Origin: Pseudomonas parasichuanensis
GTDB taxonomy: Bacteria; Pseudomonadota; Gammaproteobacteria; Pseudomonadales; Pseudomonadaceae
DNA: 64,000 bases
Reading direction: 5' to 3'
NCBI RefSeq assembly: GCF_021601385.1
Contig: NZ_BQHO01000012.1
Span: 79,450-143,449, forward strand
Shown here piece by piece: positions 1-9,001 of this stretch. How positions within the stretch are numbered: the first letter of the stretch is position 1; each line of letters begins with the position of its first letter. The notes beneath the pieces were generated by a model. It worked only from the letters and a program-made list of their open reading frames with translations. It made no database searches and had not been told where the DNA came from. The position numbers and the translations under genes were made by a program.

Positions 1-235
1 GCTGATCACCGACATCGACATGCCGCGCATGGACGGTATCGAACTGGTCACCCTGGTGCGCCGCGACCAGCGCCTGCAATCGTTGCCGGTGATGGTGGTG
101 TCGTACAAGGACCGGGAAGAAGACCGGCGTCGTGGACTTGATGCCGGCGCCGACTATTATCTGGCCAAGGCCAGCTTCCATGACGATGCGTTGCTGGACG
201 CCGTAGAGGAGCTGATCGGAGGTGCCCAGGGATGA
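1..235 (+). CDS. wspE: WspE hybrid histidine kinase, C-terminal receiver domain (5' truncated by window)
   Basis: Only the last 77 or so codons are present, read from base 2. They encode the second half of a response-regulator receiver: a DxDMPRMDG phosphoacceptor stretch at the window edge, then a VVSYKDREED segment and a late lysine in YYLAKASF. Such receivers form the C-terminus of CheA-type hybrid kinases. The stop codon overlaps the wspF start as ATGA. With wspF and wspR downstream, this is best read as WspE, the kinase that phosphorylates WspR in response to surface contact through the WspA receptor. The kinase core lies outside the window, so the identity rests on context and the receiver sequence. 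Confidence 0.88.
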   Translation, partial: LITDIDMPRMDGIELVTLVRRDQRLQSLPVMVVSYKDREEDRRRGLDAGADYYLAKASFHDDALLDAVEELIGGAQG

Positions 236-1245
236 AGATCGCCATCGTCAATGACATGCCCATGGCTGTGGAGGCCCTGCGTCGGGCGCTGGCCTTCGAG
301 CCTGCGCATGAGGTGGTGTGGGTCGCCGGCAACGGCGCCGAGGCGGTGCAGCGCTGTGCCGAGCAGCTCCCGGACCTGATCCTGATGGACCTGATCATGC
401 CGGTGATGGACGGTGTGGAGGCGACCCGGCGGATCATGGCCGAGACCCCCTGCGCCATCGTCATCGTCACGGTCGACCGCAAGCAGAACGTGCACCGGGT
501 CTTCGAGGCCATGGGCCATGGCGCGCTGGATGTGGTCGACACGCCGGCGCTGGGTGCGGGCGATGCCCGTGAGGCGGCGGCGCCGTTGCTGCGCAAGATC
601 CTCAATATCGGTTGGCTGATCGGCCAGCAACGGCCCAGCGCACCGCCGGCCGTGCGTACGCCGTTGCGTGAGGCGTCCCAGCGCCGCGGCCTGGTGGCCA
701 TCGGCTCTTCGGCTGGCGGGCCAGCGGCGCTGGAAATACTGCTCAAAGGGCTGCCCAAGGCCTTCCCGGCGGCTATCGTACTGGTCCAGCACGTTGACCA
801 GGTGTTCGCCGGCGGCATGGCCGAATGGCTCAGCACGGCGAGCGGCCTGCCGGTACGCCTGGCCCGTGAGGGCGAACCGCCGCAGCCGGGGCAGGTCCTG
901 CTGGCCGGCACCAACCACCATATTCGCCTGCTGCATAACGGCCAGTTGGCCTACACTGCCGAGCCGGTCAATGAAATCTACCGGCCTTCGATCGATGTGT
1001 TCTTCGAAAGCGTGGCGCGCTACTGGTCGGGCGATGCGGTGGGCGTGCTGCTCACCGGCATGGGCCGCGATGGTGCCCAGGGCCTGAAGCTGATGCGTCA
1101 GCAGGGGTTTCTGACCATCGCCCAGGACCAGCAGAGCAGTGCGGTGTACGGCATGCCCAAGGCCGCTGCAGCCATCGACGCTGCAGTGGAAATCCGCCCG
1201 CTGGAACGCATCGCCGGGCGACTGACGGAACTCTTTTCGAAATGA
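232..1245 (+). CDS. wspF: WspF, CheB-like receiver-methylesterase
   Basis: This 337-residue protein has a CheB layout. Residues 1-120 form a receiver with an MDLIMPVMDG phosphoacceptor loop (Asp53). A linker leads to a C-terminal methylesterase, with the catalytic triad apparent as Ser160 in IGSSAGG, His187 in VQHVDQ and Asp280 in GMGRDGA. In the Wsp system WspF removes methyl groups from the WspA receptor and resets signalling; its loss is known to hyperactivate WspR and give wrinkly colonies. The start overlaps the wspE stop by 4 nt, implying translational coupling. The gene appears intact, so normal Wsp adaptation is expected. Confidence 0.93.
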   Translation: MKIAIVNDMPMAVEALRRALAFEPAHEVVWVAGNGAEAVQRCAEQLPDLILMDLIMPVMDGVEATRRIMAETPCAIVIVTVDRKQNVHRVFEAMGHGALDVVDTPALGAGDAREAAAPLLRKILNIGWLIGQQRPSAPPAVRTPLREASQRRGLVAIGSSAGGPAALEILLKGLPKAFPAAIVLVQHVDQVFAGGMAEWLSTASGLPVRLAREGEPPQPGQVLLAGTNHHIRLLHNGQLAYTAEPVNEIYRPSIDVFFESVARYWSGDAVGVLLTGMGRDGAQGLKLMRQQGFLTIAQDQQSSAVYGMPKAAAAIDAAVEIRPLERIAGRLTELFSK

Positions 1246-1304
1246 CGACACGTATTGAGGCACGCCGCCTGGCGCGACGTGACCGGGTGACCCGCAATGA
1301 CTGA
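1242..1304 (+). CDS. possible 20-codon coupling ORF between wspF and wspR
   Basis: An ATG overlaps the wspF stop as ATGA and opens a 20-codon, very arginine-rich frame. It ends at a TGA 8 nt inside wspR, so the frame bridges the 51-nt wspF-wspR gap. It may serve only to carry ribosomes to the wspR start. No conservation can be judged from one sequence, and it could be chance. Confidence 0.2.
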   Translation: MTTRIEARRLARRDRVTRND

Positions 1305-2301
1305 TCTACCGATCGAAGGTTTCACGACCATCAACGAAGGCGCGGCGATGGTCCTGCTGGTGGACGATCAGGCAATGATCGGCGAAGCGGTGCGCCGTGG
1401 CCTGGCCCATGAAGAGAACATCGACTTCCATTTCTGTGGCGACCCGCACCAGGCGGTGGCCCAGGCCATGCGGATCAAGCCCACGGTGATCCTCCAGGAC
1501 CTGATCATGCCGGGCCTCGATGGCCTGACCCTGGTGCGCGAGTACCGCAACAACCCGGCCACCCAGGACATCCCGATCATCGTCCTGTCGACCAAGGAAG
1601 ACCCGCTGGTCAAGAGCGCGGCCTTTGCCGCCGGGGCCAACGACTACCTGGTGAAACTCCCCGACACCATCGAGCTGGTGGCGCGCATCCGCTACCACTC
1701 GCGCTCGTACCTGACGCTGCTGCAGCGTGACGAAGCCTACCGCGCCCTGCGCGTGAGCCAGCAGCAGTTGCTCGACACCAACCTGATGCTGCAGCGGCTG
1801 ATGAACTCCGACGGCCTGACCGGGCTGTCCAACCGCCGTCACTTCGACGAGTACCTGGAGCTGGAGTGGCGTCGGGCCATTCGCGAGCAGCAGCAACTGT
1901 CGCTGCTGATGATCGATGTCGACTACTTCAAGGCGTTCAACGACAGTTTCGGCCATCTGGCCGGCGACGAGGCCCTGCGCCAGGTGGCGGAAGCCATCCG
2001 CGGCAGCTGCTCGAGGCCCAGCGACCTGCCGGCGCGCTACGGTGGCGAGGAGTTCGCCCTGGTGCTGCCCAACACCTCGCCTGGCGGGGCGCGGCTGGTC
2101 GCCGAGAAGCTGCGCCAGACCATCATGGCGATGAGCATCGCCCACAGCATGCCTGAACCTGGCTCCAGCCTGACCGTGAGCATCGGCCTGGCCACGCAGA
2201 CCCCAAGCGTTGGCAGCCATTGCCGGCAGCTGATCTCGGCGGCGGACAAGGGGCTGTACCAGGCCAAGAACAACGGCCGTAACCAGGTGGGGATCGCCTG
2301 A
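1297..2301 (+). CDS. wspR: WspR, receiver-diguanylate cyclase response regulator
   Basis: This 334-residue protein pairs an N-terminal receiver (Asp68 in ILQDLIMPG) with a helical linker and a C-terminal GGDEF-family domain. The active-site motif is GGEEF at residues 249-253. An RPSD sequence just upstream matches the RxxD inhibitory I-site that binds product c-di-GMP. The linker and receiver closely resemble the well-studied P. aeruginosa WspR. It converts two GTP to c-di-GMP when phosphorylated by WspE, promoting biofilm formation. The ATG chosen at 1297 has a modest GGGTGA upstream. It is the last gene of the wsp operon, and a REP pair follows. Confidence 0.95.
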   Translation: MTDLPIEGFTTINEGAAMVLLVDDQAMIGEAVRRGLAHEENIDFHFCGDPHQAVAQAMRIKPTVILQDLIMPGLDGLTLVREYRNNPATQDIPIIVLSTKEDPLVKSAAFAAGANDYLVKLPDTIELVARIRYHSRSYLTLLQRDEAYRALRVSQQQLLDTNLMLQRLMNSDGLTGLSNRRHFDEYLELEWRRAIREQQQLSLLMIDVDYFKAFNDSFGHLAGDEALRQVAEAIRGSCSRPSDLPARYGGEEFALVLPNTSPGGARLVAEKLRQTIMAMSIAHSMPEPGSSLTVSIGLATQTPSVGSHCRQLISAADKGLYQAKNNGRNQVGIA

Positions 2302-2330
2302 TCGGGGCTCTTCACGCTGAAGCCATACCC

Positions 2331-2433
2331 TGTAGGAGCGGCCTTGTGCCGCGAAGGGCCCGGGATCTAAGTGTCAACGCCGCTACCGCCGGGGCCGCTT
2401 TGCGCCCCTTCGCGGCACAAGGCCGCTCCTACA
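2331..2433. repeat. REP inverted pair (TGTAGGAGCGGCCTTGTGCCGCGA class)
   Basis: Two inverted copies of a roughly 29-bp palindromic unit face each other across about 45 bp, between wspR and prfB. Similar pairs lie near 39850 and 53720. They match the style of Pseudomonas REP/BIME elements and may act as a 3' stabiliser or terminator for wspR. Confidence 0.8.
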
Positions 2434-2510
2434 GACGGATCTGCCGCCATGGCGCGGACTCGGTTATACTCGCGGGCTTTTCACCGAATTCGCACGAGAG
2501 CTGCCCGCCC

Positions 2511-3606
2511 ATGGAAATCCAACCGATCCTGAACACCATCAAGGACCTCACCGAGCGTTCCCAGTCTATTCGGGGGTATCTTTGACTACGATCACAAGCA
2601 TGATCGTCTGGTCGAAGTAAACCGCGAGCTGGAAGACGCCGCCGTCTGGAACAAGCCCGAGTACGCCCAGGCCCTGGGCCGCGAGCGCGCCATGCTGGCG
2701 CAGGTCGTCGAAACGCTCGACAAGCTGGCCAATGGCCTGGGCGACTGCAAGGACCTGCTCGACATGGCCGTCGAGGAAGGTGACGAAGGCGCCGTCAGCG
2801 ATGTCGTGACCGAGCTGCAAGGGCTGGAGGAATCCCTCGCCCTGCTCGAGTTCCGTCGCATGTTCAGCGGCGAGATGGACCCGAACAACGCCTACCTGGA
2901 CATCCAGGCCGGCTCCGGCGGCACCGAGGCCCAGGACTGGGCCAACATCCTGCTGCGCATGTACCTGCGCTGGGCCGACAAGCGTGGCTTCGACGCCACC
3001 ATCATCGAGCTGTCCGAAGGTGAAGTCGCCGGCATCAAGGGTGCCACCGTGCACATCAAGGGCGAGTACGCCTTCGGCTGGCTGCGCACCGAGATCGGCG
3101 TGCACCGCCTGGTGCGCAAGAGCCCGTTCGACTCCGGCGCGCGTCGCCACACCTCGTTCTCGGCGGTGTTCGTCTCGCCCGAGATCGACGACAAGGTCGA
3201 GATCGAGATCAACCCGTCTGACCTGCGCATCGACACCTACCGCTCCTCCGGCGCGGGCGGCCAGCACGTCAACACCACCGACTCGGCGGTGCGTATCACC
3301 CACGTGCCGACCAACACCGTGGTGGCCTGCCAGAACGAACGTTCCCAGCACGCCAACAAGGACACCGCCATGAAAATGCTGCGGGCCAAGTTGTACGAGC
3401 TGGAAATGCAGAAACGCAACGCCGCCTCGCAGGCCCTGGAAGACAGCAAGTCGGACATCGGCTGGGGCCACCAGATCCGTTCCTACGTGCTGGATGACTC
3501 GCGTATCAAGGACCTGCGTACCGGCGTTGAGCGCAGCGACTGCCAGAAGGTGCTTGACGGCGACCTCGACGAGTACCTGGAAGCGAGCCTCAAGCAGGGG
3601 CTGTAA
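2511..3606 (+). CDS. prfB: Peptide chain release factor 2, with programmed +1 frameshift
   Basis: The gene reads 24 codons from ATG 2511 ([13 protein letters not shown]...) to an in-frame TGA at 2583-2585. It then continues in the +1 frame from GAC 2584 to the stop at 3606, for a total of 364 residues, the usual RF2 length. The slip site TATCTTTGAC follows a run of G (CGGGGG) that can serve as the internal Shine-Dalgarno-like stimulator. The UGA-recognition tripeptide SPF is at 204-206 and the catalytic GGQ at 249-251, matching E. coli positions within one residue. RF2 terminates at UGA and UAA. Low RF2 lets the ribosome pause at its own UGA and slip, which gives autoregulation. lysS follows, as in many bacteria. 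Confidence 0.97.
2580..2586 (+). promoter_or_regulatory. RF2 programmed +1 frameshift site (CTTTGAC)
   Basis: CTT TGA C is the canonical slip site. The peptidyl-tRNA on CTT shifts to TTT while UGA awaits RF2. A G-rich stretch at about 2571-2576 supplies the upstream stimulator. Translation without slipping would give only a 24-residue peptide. Confidence 0.95.
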
Positions 3607-3699
3607 ACCGCACACCACCGCCGCATTACCGGGCCTTTGCCCGGTTTTGCGTGCCCTGCCCGACAGGGGCAACGAACACCTGATGGAAAGAATGACGAC

Positions 3700-5202
3700 A
3701 TGAGCGACCTCAAGACCGAATCGCAAGACCTGCAACAGGAAGAAAACGCCCTCATCGCGCTGCGCAAGGAAAAGCTTGCCGCCGAGCGCGCCAAGGGCAA
3801 TGCCTTCCCCAACGACTTCCGTCGCGACAGCTACTGCAACGACCTGCAGAAACAGTACGCGGACAAGACCAAGGAAGAGCTGGAAGCAGCCGCGATCCCG
3901 GTCAAGGTGGCTGGCCGCATCATGCTCAACCGTGGCTCGTTCATGGTGATCCAGGACATGACCGGTCGCATCCAGGTCTACGTCAACCGCAAGACCCTGT
4001 CCGAGGACACCTTGGCCGCGGTCAAGACCTGGGACCTGGGCGACATCATCAGCGCCGAAGGCACCCTGGCCCGTTCCGGCAAGGGCGACCTGTACGTCGA
4101 GATGACCAACGTGCGCCTGCTGACCAAGTCGCTGCGCCCGCTGCCGGACAAGCACCACGGCCTGACCGACACCGAGCAGCGCTACCGCCAGCGCTACGTC
4201 GACCTGATGGTCAACGAAGAAACCCGCCACACCTTCCGTGTGCGCTCGCAGGTGATCTCGCACATCCGCAAGTTCCTCATCGAGCGTGACTTCCTCGAAG
4301 TCGAAACGCCGATGCTGCAGACCATCCCCGGCGGCGCCGCGGCCAAGCCGTTCGAAACCCACCACAACGCACTGGACATGGCCATGTTCCTGCGTATCGC
4401 CCCGGAGCTGTACCTCAAGCGCCTGGTGGTCGGTGGTTTCGAGAAAGTCTTCGAGATCAACCGCAACTTCCGTAACGAAGGCGTCTCGACCCGGCACAAC
4501 CCCGAGTTCACCATGCTCGAGTTCTACCAGGCCTACGCCGACTACAACGACAACATGGACCTCACCGAAGAGCTGTTCCGCGAGCTGGCACAGCTGGTGC
4601 TGGGCAGCACCGACGTGCCGTACGGCGACAAGGTGTTCCACTTCGGCGAGCCGTTCGTGCGCCTGTCGGTGTTCGACTCGATCCTCAAGTACAACCCTGA
4701 GCTGACCGCTGCCGACCTGCAGGATGTCGACAAGGCCCGCGCCATTGCCAAGAAAGCCGGTGCCAAGGTGCTCGGCCATGAAGGCCTGGGCAAGCTGCAG
4801 GTGATGATTTTCGAAGAGCTGGTGGAGCACAAGCTGGAGCAGCCACACTTCATCACCGAGTACCCGTTCGAAGTGTCGCCGCTGGCCCGTCGCAATGACG
4901 ACAACCCGTCCGTGACCGACCGCTTCGAACTGTTCATCGGTGGCCGCGAGATCGCCAACGCCTACTCCGAGCTCAACGATGCCGAAGACCAGGCCGAGCG
5001 CTTCCTGGCCCAGGTGGCCGAGAAAGACGCCGGTGACGACGAAGCCATGCACTATGACGCCGACTTCGTTCGTGCCCTGGAATACGGCATGCCGCCGACC
5101 GCCGGTGAAGGCATCGGTATCGATCGCCTGGTCATGCTGCTGACCAACTCGCCATCGATCCGCGACGTGATCCTGTTCCCGCACATGCGTCCGCAGGCCT
5201 GA
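3700..5202 (+). CDS. lysS: Lysyl-tRNA synthetase (class II)
   Basis: A 500-residue protein starting [11 protein letters not shown]. The ATG at 3700 is preferred over the longer open frame, which begins within the prfB 3' flank. An N-terminal OB-fold anticodon-binding domain (about 60-170) is followed by the class II catalytic core. The core shows motif 2 ([18 protein letters not shown]) and motif 3 ([13 protein letters not shown]). It charges tRNA-Lys in the cytoplasm. The gene lies 93 nt after prfB, probably in the same transcription unit, and a strong intrinsic terminator follows its stop. Confidence 0.97.
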   Translation: MSDLKTESQDLQQEENALIALRKEKLAAERAKGNAFPNDFRRDSYCNDLQKQYADKTKEELEAAAIPVKVAGRIMLNRGSFMVIQDMTGRIQVYVNRKTLSEDTLAAVKTWDLGDIISAEGTLARSGKGDLYVEMTNVRLLTKSLRPLPDKHHGLTDTEQRYRQRYVDLMVNEETRHTFRVRSQVISHIRKFLIERDFLEVETPMLQTIPGGAAAKPFETHHNALDMAMFLRIAPELYLKRLVVGGFEKVFEINRNFRNEGVSTRHNPEFTMLEFYQAYADYNDNMDLTEELFRELAQLVLGSTDVPYGDKVFHFGEPFVRLSVFDSILKYNPELTAADLQDVDKARAIAKKAGAKVLGHEGLGKLQVMIFEELVEHKLEQPHFITEYPFEVSPLARRNDDNPSVTDRFELFIGGREIANAYSELNDAEDQAERFLAQVAEKDAGDDEAMHYDADFVRALEYGMPPTAGEGIGIDRLVMLLTNSPSIRDVILFPHMRPQA

Positions 5203-5212
5203 GTGATCTGAA

Positions 5213-5241
5213 CAAGCCGCCTTTCGAGGCGGCTTTTTCTT
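5213..5241 (+). terminator. Rho-independent terminator of prfB-lysS
   Basis: A GC-rich stem (AAGCCGCC pairing with GGCGGCTT, short loop) is followed by a T-rich tract, starting 10 nt after the lysS stop. Confidence 0.9.
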
Positions 5242-5271
5242 GCCTGTACACTTGTATTGGCTGTACTGGCC

Positions 5272-5364
5272 CTTTCGCGGGTGAACCCGCTCCCACAGGG
5301 ATTTGCACAGTTCCTGAGGGCTGTGGCGAACCCTGTGGGAGCGGGTTTACCCGCGAAGAGGCCG
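5272..5364. repeat. REP inverted pair (CCTGTGGGAGCGGG class)
   Basis: Two inverted units, TTCGCGGGTGAACCCGCTCCC and its near-complement, are separated by about 30 bp. They fill the gap between the lysS terminator and the TetR gene and belong to the typical P. putida-like REP class. Confidence 0.8.
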
Positions 5365-5398
5365 GCACTGGCAAACCACTGTTTTGTGAGGTACTCCC

Positions 5399-6115
5399 GT
5401 GACACCCGCCATGCCCCCACAAGGCGCCGCCGGCATCGCCACCGCCGTCGCCGAGAGCGTGCAGTACCAAGGCCGCAAGACCGCCCGCCAGGGCAGCGAG
5501 CAGCGCCGCCAGCAGATCCTCGATGCCGCCATGCGCATCGTCGTGCGCGATGGCGTGCGCGGTGTTCGCCACCGTGCCGTGGCCGCCGAGGCCGGCGTGC
5601 CGCTGTCGGCCACCACCTATTACTTCAAGGACATCCAGGACTTGCTGGCCGATACCTTCGCCCAGTACGTCGAACGCAGCGCGGCCTACATGGCCAAGCT
5701 GTGGACCAATACCGAAGGCGTGCTGCGCCAGTTGCTGGCCCAGGGCGACGGCACGCCCGAGGCCCGGGCACGCCTGGCCGATGAAGTGGCGCGCATGCTG
5801 GCCGACTACGTCCTGCGCCAACTGAACAACCGCCGCGACTTCCTCATGGCCGAGCAGGCCTTCCGCCAGGAGGCGCTGCTGTGCCCACGCCTGGCCGAGC
5901 TGGTGCAGGCCCACGAGCAGATCCTGCTGCACGGCGCGCGCCAGATACTGCAGGTGGTCGGCTCGCGCCAGCCCGAGCAGGATGCCCAGATGTTGACGGC
6001 GATAATCGAGCAGATGGAATATCAGGGCCTGCTCAAGGACGTGAATGCGCAGGCCGATGAGCAGATGCTCGCTATCCTTGTCCGATACCTGCAGATGGTG
6101 CTGGCCTCGGCTTGA
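5399..6115 (+). CDS. TetR-family transcriptional regulator
   Basis: A 238-residue protein. GTG 5399 is chosen as start because GTGAGG lies six bases upstream; an internal ATG at 5411 is an alternative. Residues about 25-85 carry a TetR helix-turn-helix. The arrangement is a QQILDAAMRIV helix, a VRHRAVAAEAGV recognition region and the characteristic TTYYFKDIQDLL signature. The remainder is a helical ligand/dimer domain. The ligand and targets are unknown. The lipoprotein gene overlaps or lies just downstream, so the two may be cotranscribed. Confidence 0.85.
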   Translation: MTPAMPPQGAAGIATAVAESVQYQGRKTARQGSEQRRQQILDAAMRIVVRDGVRGVRHRAVAAEAGVPLSATTYYFKDIQDLLADTFAQYVERSAAYMAKLWTNTEGVLRQLLAQGDGTPEARARLADEVARMLADYVLRQLNNRRDFLMAEQAFRQEALLCPRLAELVQAHEQILLHGARQILQVVGSRQPEQDAQMLTAIIEQMEYQGLLKDVNAQADEQMLAILVRYLQMVLASA

Positions 6116-6144
6116 GCGGCGAACGAATCTTCAAGGAGAACCCG

Positions 6145-6693
6145 ATGAAAGCCTGGCGTGTGGTGTTGTTGACGTTGTCATTCCTCCTGCTGGGCGGTTG
6201 TCTGGTGGCCTTCCATGAACCACTGCCGAGCAACCAGGCCGCGCCCAAGGCGCTGCTCGGCAAGTGGAGCAGCAAGGACGCCTGGGGCGAGCCCCTGAAG
6301 CTTGTGATCAGCCGCAGCGGCGGCGATGCCTACAAGGCGGTGGCGACCGCCAAGGGCAAGGCCCCGCAAGAGTATGTGTTCACGGTGTCGCGCCATGGCA
6401 ACCGCTGGTACATGTCGGCCGGCGTGCCCAAGCGGCTGGGGGGCAACTTCCTGATTGGCGGCTTCGATATCGTCGATGGCAAGGAACTGGTGGTCTACAA
6501 CCTCGATGTCGAACAAGTGCAGCAGGCCGTCGAGAAGAAGGAACTGAGTGGGCGAAGCATCGAAGTCCCCGAAGAGAATGGCGAGGGTGTGTTGATCGAC
6601 AGCCCGTCGGCGCGTGTGCTGGCGTACCTGGACGATCCGGCCAACTCCGATCTGTTCGTCGAGGTGGCGCGCTTCCAGCGTTCCGGCAAATGA
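6145..6693 (+). CDS. Predicted outer-membrane or periplasmic lipoprotein, unknown function
   Basis: A 182-residue protein. The start at 6145 is chosen because AAGGAGA lies five bases upstream; a TTG frame extends further but lacks such a site. The N-terminus is a lipoprotein signal (MKAWRVVLLTLSFLLLGGC), with Cys at about residue 19 for lipidation. The mature part is rich in charged residues with no motif I recognise. It follows the TetR gene by 29 nt and is probably cotranscribed with it. A REP pair follows its stop. Confidence 0.75.
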   Translation: MKAWRVVLLTLSFLLLGGCLVAFHEPLPSNQAAPKALLGKWSSKDAWGEPLKLVISRSGGDAYKAVATAKGKAPQEYVFTVSRHGNRWYMSAGVPKRLGGNFLIGGFDIVDGKELVVYNLDVEQVQQAVEKKELSGRSIEVPEENGEGVLIDSPSARVLAYLDDPANSDLFVEVARFQRSGK

Positions 6694-6702
6694 CCGTGTC
6701 GG

Positions 6703-6796
6703 CCTCTTCGCGGCTAAAGCCGCTCCCACGGGTGCAGTGCCAGGCCTGAGGGCTGCGAAACCGCTGTAGGAGCGGCTTCAGCCGCGAAGAGGCCGG
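6703..6796. repeat. REP inverted pair
   Basis: Inverted copies of GGCCTCTTCGCGGCTAAAGC and GGAGCGGCTTCAGCCGCGAA lie between the lipoprotein and QEGLA genes. The class is intermediate between the window's two main REP types. Confidence 0.75.
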
Positions 6797-6828
6797 TTCA
6801 GGTGTCTTGTTCTTGAAAGGAGTCCCCG

Positions 6829-8106
6829 GTGGACGAGTACCAGCAGACCATACGTACGTTGTCCGACCGCATCGTGGCCGCGCAAACCCCCATTCGGGTG
6901 CTCGATGCAGTGAAATGGGACGACGGCATCCGCCAAGGCTTCCTCAAGGCCAAAGGCAAGGAGCCGCCAGCGGTGGACCGGGCCTACTACCAGAACCGGC
7001 CCTTGTCGTTCGACTCCAGCGCGGTGAAGGCCGAGTTCCAGAGCATCGAGCGGGACATCACCCGCCAGCTTGGCCAGTTCAACCCGGTCGGGCAGATCAT
7101 GCGGCGCATGTGCAAGGAGTACCGCATGGTGGTGCGCATGCTCGAAGCGCGCGGCACCGAAGACTTCGGGCTGATCTCCCAGGAGCTGTACGGCGCCGCC
7201 TCGGATGCGTTCCATGCCGGTGACCCGACCCTCGCCGACCTGGGGTTGATGCTCTCGGATTACCTGAACAACATCGACGGCCGTGGCGACCTCAAGGACG
7301 AGCCGAAAAACCTCACGGCCAAGGAAGCGGTGGAAATCCTCCAGCGCCGCCTGAACAAGGTATTCGGCGAGGCCGAGGAAACCATCCGGGTATTCGAGTC
7401 CGACGGCATCGTCGCCGACGCGGCGGCCGGCGCCGACTACATCAAGGTGCGCGCCGACGCGATGTTCAACAACCGCGACGTGCGCGCCCTGGAAGTCCAC
7501 GAAGGCCTGGTGCATGTCGGCACCACCCTCAATGGCCTGAACCAGCCGATCTGTACCTTCCTGGCCAAGGGCCCACCCTCGTCCACGGTGACCCAGGAGG
7601 GCCTGGCGATCCTGATGGAAGTGATCGCCTTCGCCTCCTACCCCAGCCGCCTGCGCAAGCTTACCAACCGTACCCGGGCCATCCACATGGTCGAGGAGGG
7701 CGCGGATTTCATGCAGGTCTACGAATTCTTCCGTGGCCAGGGCTTCGAAATGGGGCAGAGCTACAGCAACGCCAGCCGAGTGTTCCGCGGCTCGGTGCCC
7801 AATGGCCTGCCATTCACCAAGGACTTGTCCTACCTCAAGGGCTTCATCATGGTTTACAACTACATTCAGTTGGCCGTGAAGAAGGGCAAGCTGGAGCAAA
7901 TCCCGTTGCTGTTCTGCGGCAAGACCACCCTTGAGGACATGCGCACGCTGCGCCAACTGGTCGAAGAAGGGTTGGTGGAGCCACCCAAGTACCTCCCGGA
8001 GCAGTTCCGCGACCTCAACGCGCTGTCGGCCTGGATGTGCTTCTCCAACTTCCTCAACCACCTGAGCCTGGACCGCATTGAAGCCGACTACGCGAACATT
8101 CTCTGA
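6829..8106 (+). CDS. QEGLA-motif / DUF1704 (MATCAP-family) zinc metallopeptidase
   Basis: A 425-residue protein starting at GTG 6829, with AAAGGAG nine bases upstream. It carries the motif HEGLVH at residues 224-229 (HExxxH, two zinc ligands plus the catalytic Glu225). TQEGLA follows at 255-260, whose Glu257 would be the third ligand. This is the family annotated as flavohemoglobin expression-modulating QEGLA motif protein, Pfam DUF1704. As I recall, the same family includes the eukaryotic tubulin tyrosine carboxypeptidases MATCAP1/2. The bacterial substrate is unknown. There is no signal peptide, so it is probably cytoplasmic. An alpha/beta hydrolase lipoprotein gene overlaps its 3' end and a small membrane protein follows. 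Confidence 0.85.
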   Translation: MDEYQQTIRTLSDRIVAAQTPIRVLDAVKWDDGIRQGFLKAKGKEPPAVDRAYYQNRPLSFDSSAVKAEFQSIERDITRQLGQFNPVGQIMRRMCKEYRMVVRMLEARGTEDFGLISQELYGAASDAFHAGDPTLADLGLMLSDYLNNIDGRGDLKDEPKNLTAKEAVEILQRRLNKVFGEAEETIRVFESDGIVADAAAGADYIKVRADAMFNNRDVRALEVHEGLVHVGTTLNGLNQPICTFLAKGPPSSTVTQEGLAILMEVIAFASYPSRLRKLTNRTRAIHMVEEGADFMQVYEFFRGQGFEMGQSYSNASRVFRGSVPNGLPFTKDLSYLKGFIMVYNYIQLAVKKGKLEQIPLLFCGKTTLEDMRTLRQLVEEGLVEPPKYLPEQFRDLNALSAWMCFSNFLNHLSLDRIEADYANIL

Positions 8107-9001
8107 CGCCTGCCGTCACCTCGCCTTCGGCCTCGGGCTGCTGCTGTTGAGTGGCTGCAGCAGCCTGCTGTTCTATCCCGAGCCCGGCCAGCCGTTCACC
8201 CCTGAGCGGGCGAAACTCGACTACCGCGATGTCACCCTGACCACCGCTGACGGCGTGCGCCTGCACGGCTGGTGGCTGCCAGCCAAGGCCGGTGTCGAGG
8301 TCAAGGGCACGGTACTGCACCTGCATGGCAACGGCGGCAACCTGCCGGGCCATCTGGGCGGCAGCTATTGGTTGCCGGAGCAGGGGTACCAGGTGTTGAT
8401 GATCGACTACCGGGGTTACGGCCTGTCCCAGGGCAAGGCGACCCTGCCGGAGGTCTATGAAGACCTCGCGGCGGCCATGGCCTGGCTGGACCGCGCGCCC
8501 GAGGTGCAAGGCAAGCCATTGGTGCTGCTGGGCCAGAGCCTGGGCGGTGCGATGGCCATCCACTACCTGGCGGCGCACCCGCAGCAGCGCGAGCGCTTCA
8601 GCGCGCTGGTGTTCGACGGTGTGCCGGCCAGTTATCGGGCGGTGGGCCGCTATGCCCTCAGTACCTCGTGGATGACCTGGCCGCTGCAGGTGCCGCTGTC
8701 GTGGTTGGTGCCCGATGGCGACAGCGCGATCCGCTCCATCGCACAGCTGGCCAGCCCGCCGAAGCTGTTCTTCCACAGTATCGATGACCAGCTGGTGCCG
8801 CTGGACAACGGCATCCGCCTGTACCAGCAGGCGCCGCCACCTCGGGTGCTGCAACTGACCCGCGGCGGCCATGTGCAGACCTTCGCCGACCCGACCTGGC
8901 GCCAGGTGATGTTGCGCTTCCTGGACGACCCTACGCATTTCAATGGCCTGCGCCGCCTGGCCGAAGTCCCCAACTACCCTGACGAGAAGAACAAGCAATG
9001 A
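8078..9001 (+). CDS. Alpha/beta hydrolase lipoprotein
   Basis: A 307-residue protein with apparent TTG start at 8078, inside the 3' end of the QEGLA gene (29-nt overlap); no ATG or GTG fits upstream of the signal peptide. The N-terminus has a hydrophobic stretch and lipobox (LLLLSGCSS). The body is an alpha/beta hydrolase with an HGNGGN oxyanion-like segment, a nucleophile elbow GQSLGGA and a C-terminal GGHVQTF that supplies the catalytic His. It resembles the ABHD12/13-like, YfhR-like membrane hydrolases. The substrate is unknown. The overlap implies translational coupling to the upstream peptidase. Confidence 0.8.
   Translation: MKPTTRTFSDACRHLAFGLGLLLLSGCSSLLFYPEPGQPFTPERAKLDYRDVTLTTADGVRLHGWWLPAKAGVEVKGTVLHLHGNGGNLPGHLGGSYWLPEQGYQVLMIDYRGYGLSQGKATLPEVYEDLAAAMAWLDRAPEVQGKPLVLLGQSLGGAMAIHYLAAHPQQRERFSALVFDGVPASYRAVGRYALSTSWMTWPLQVPLSWLVPDGDSAIRSIAQLASPPKLFFHSIDDQLVPLDNGIRLYQQAPPPRVLQLTRGGHVQTFADPTWRQVMLRFLDDPTHFNGLRRLAEVPNYPDEKNKQ

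Noticed and set aside
2566-5184. 872-residue open frame antisense to prfB-lysS
   Set aside because: It is an artefact of high GC at third positions; the plus-strand genes are unmistakable and the predicted protein is a Val/Leu/His/Gln-rich string with no domain.
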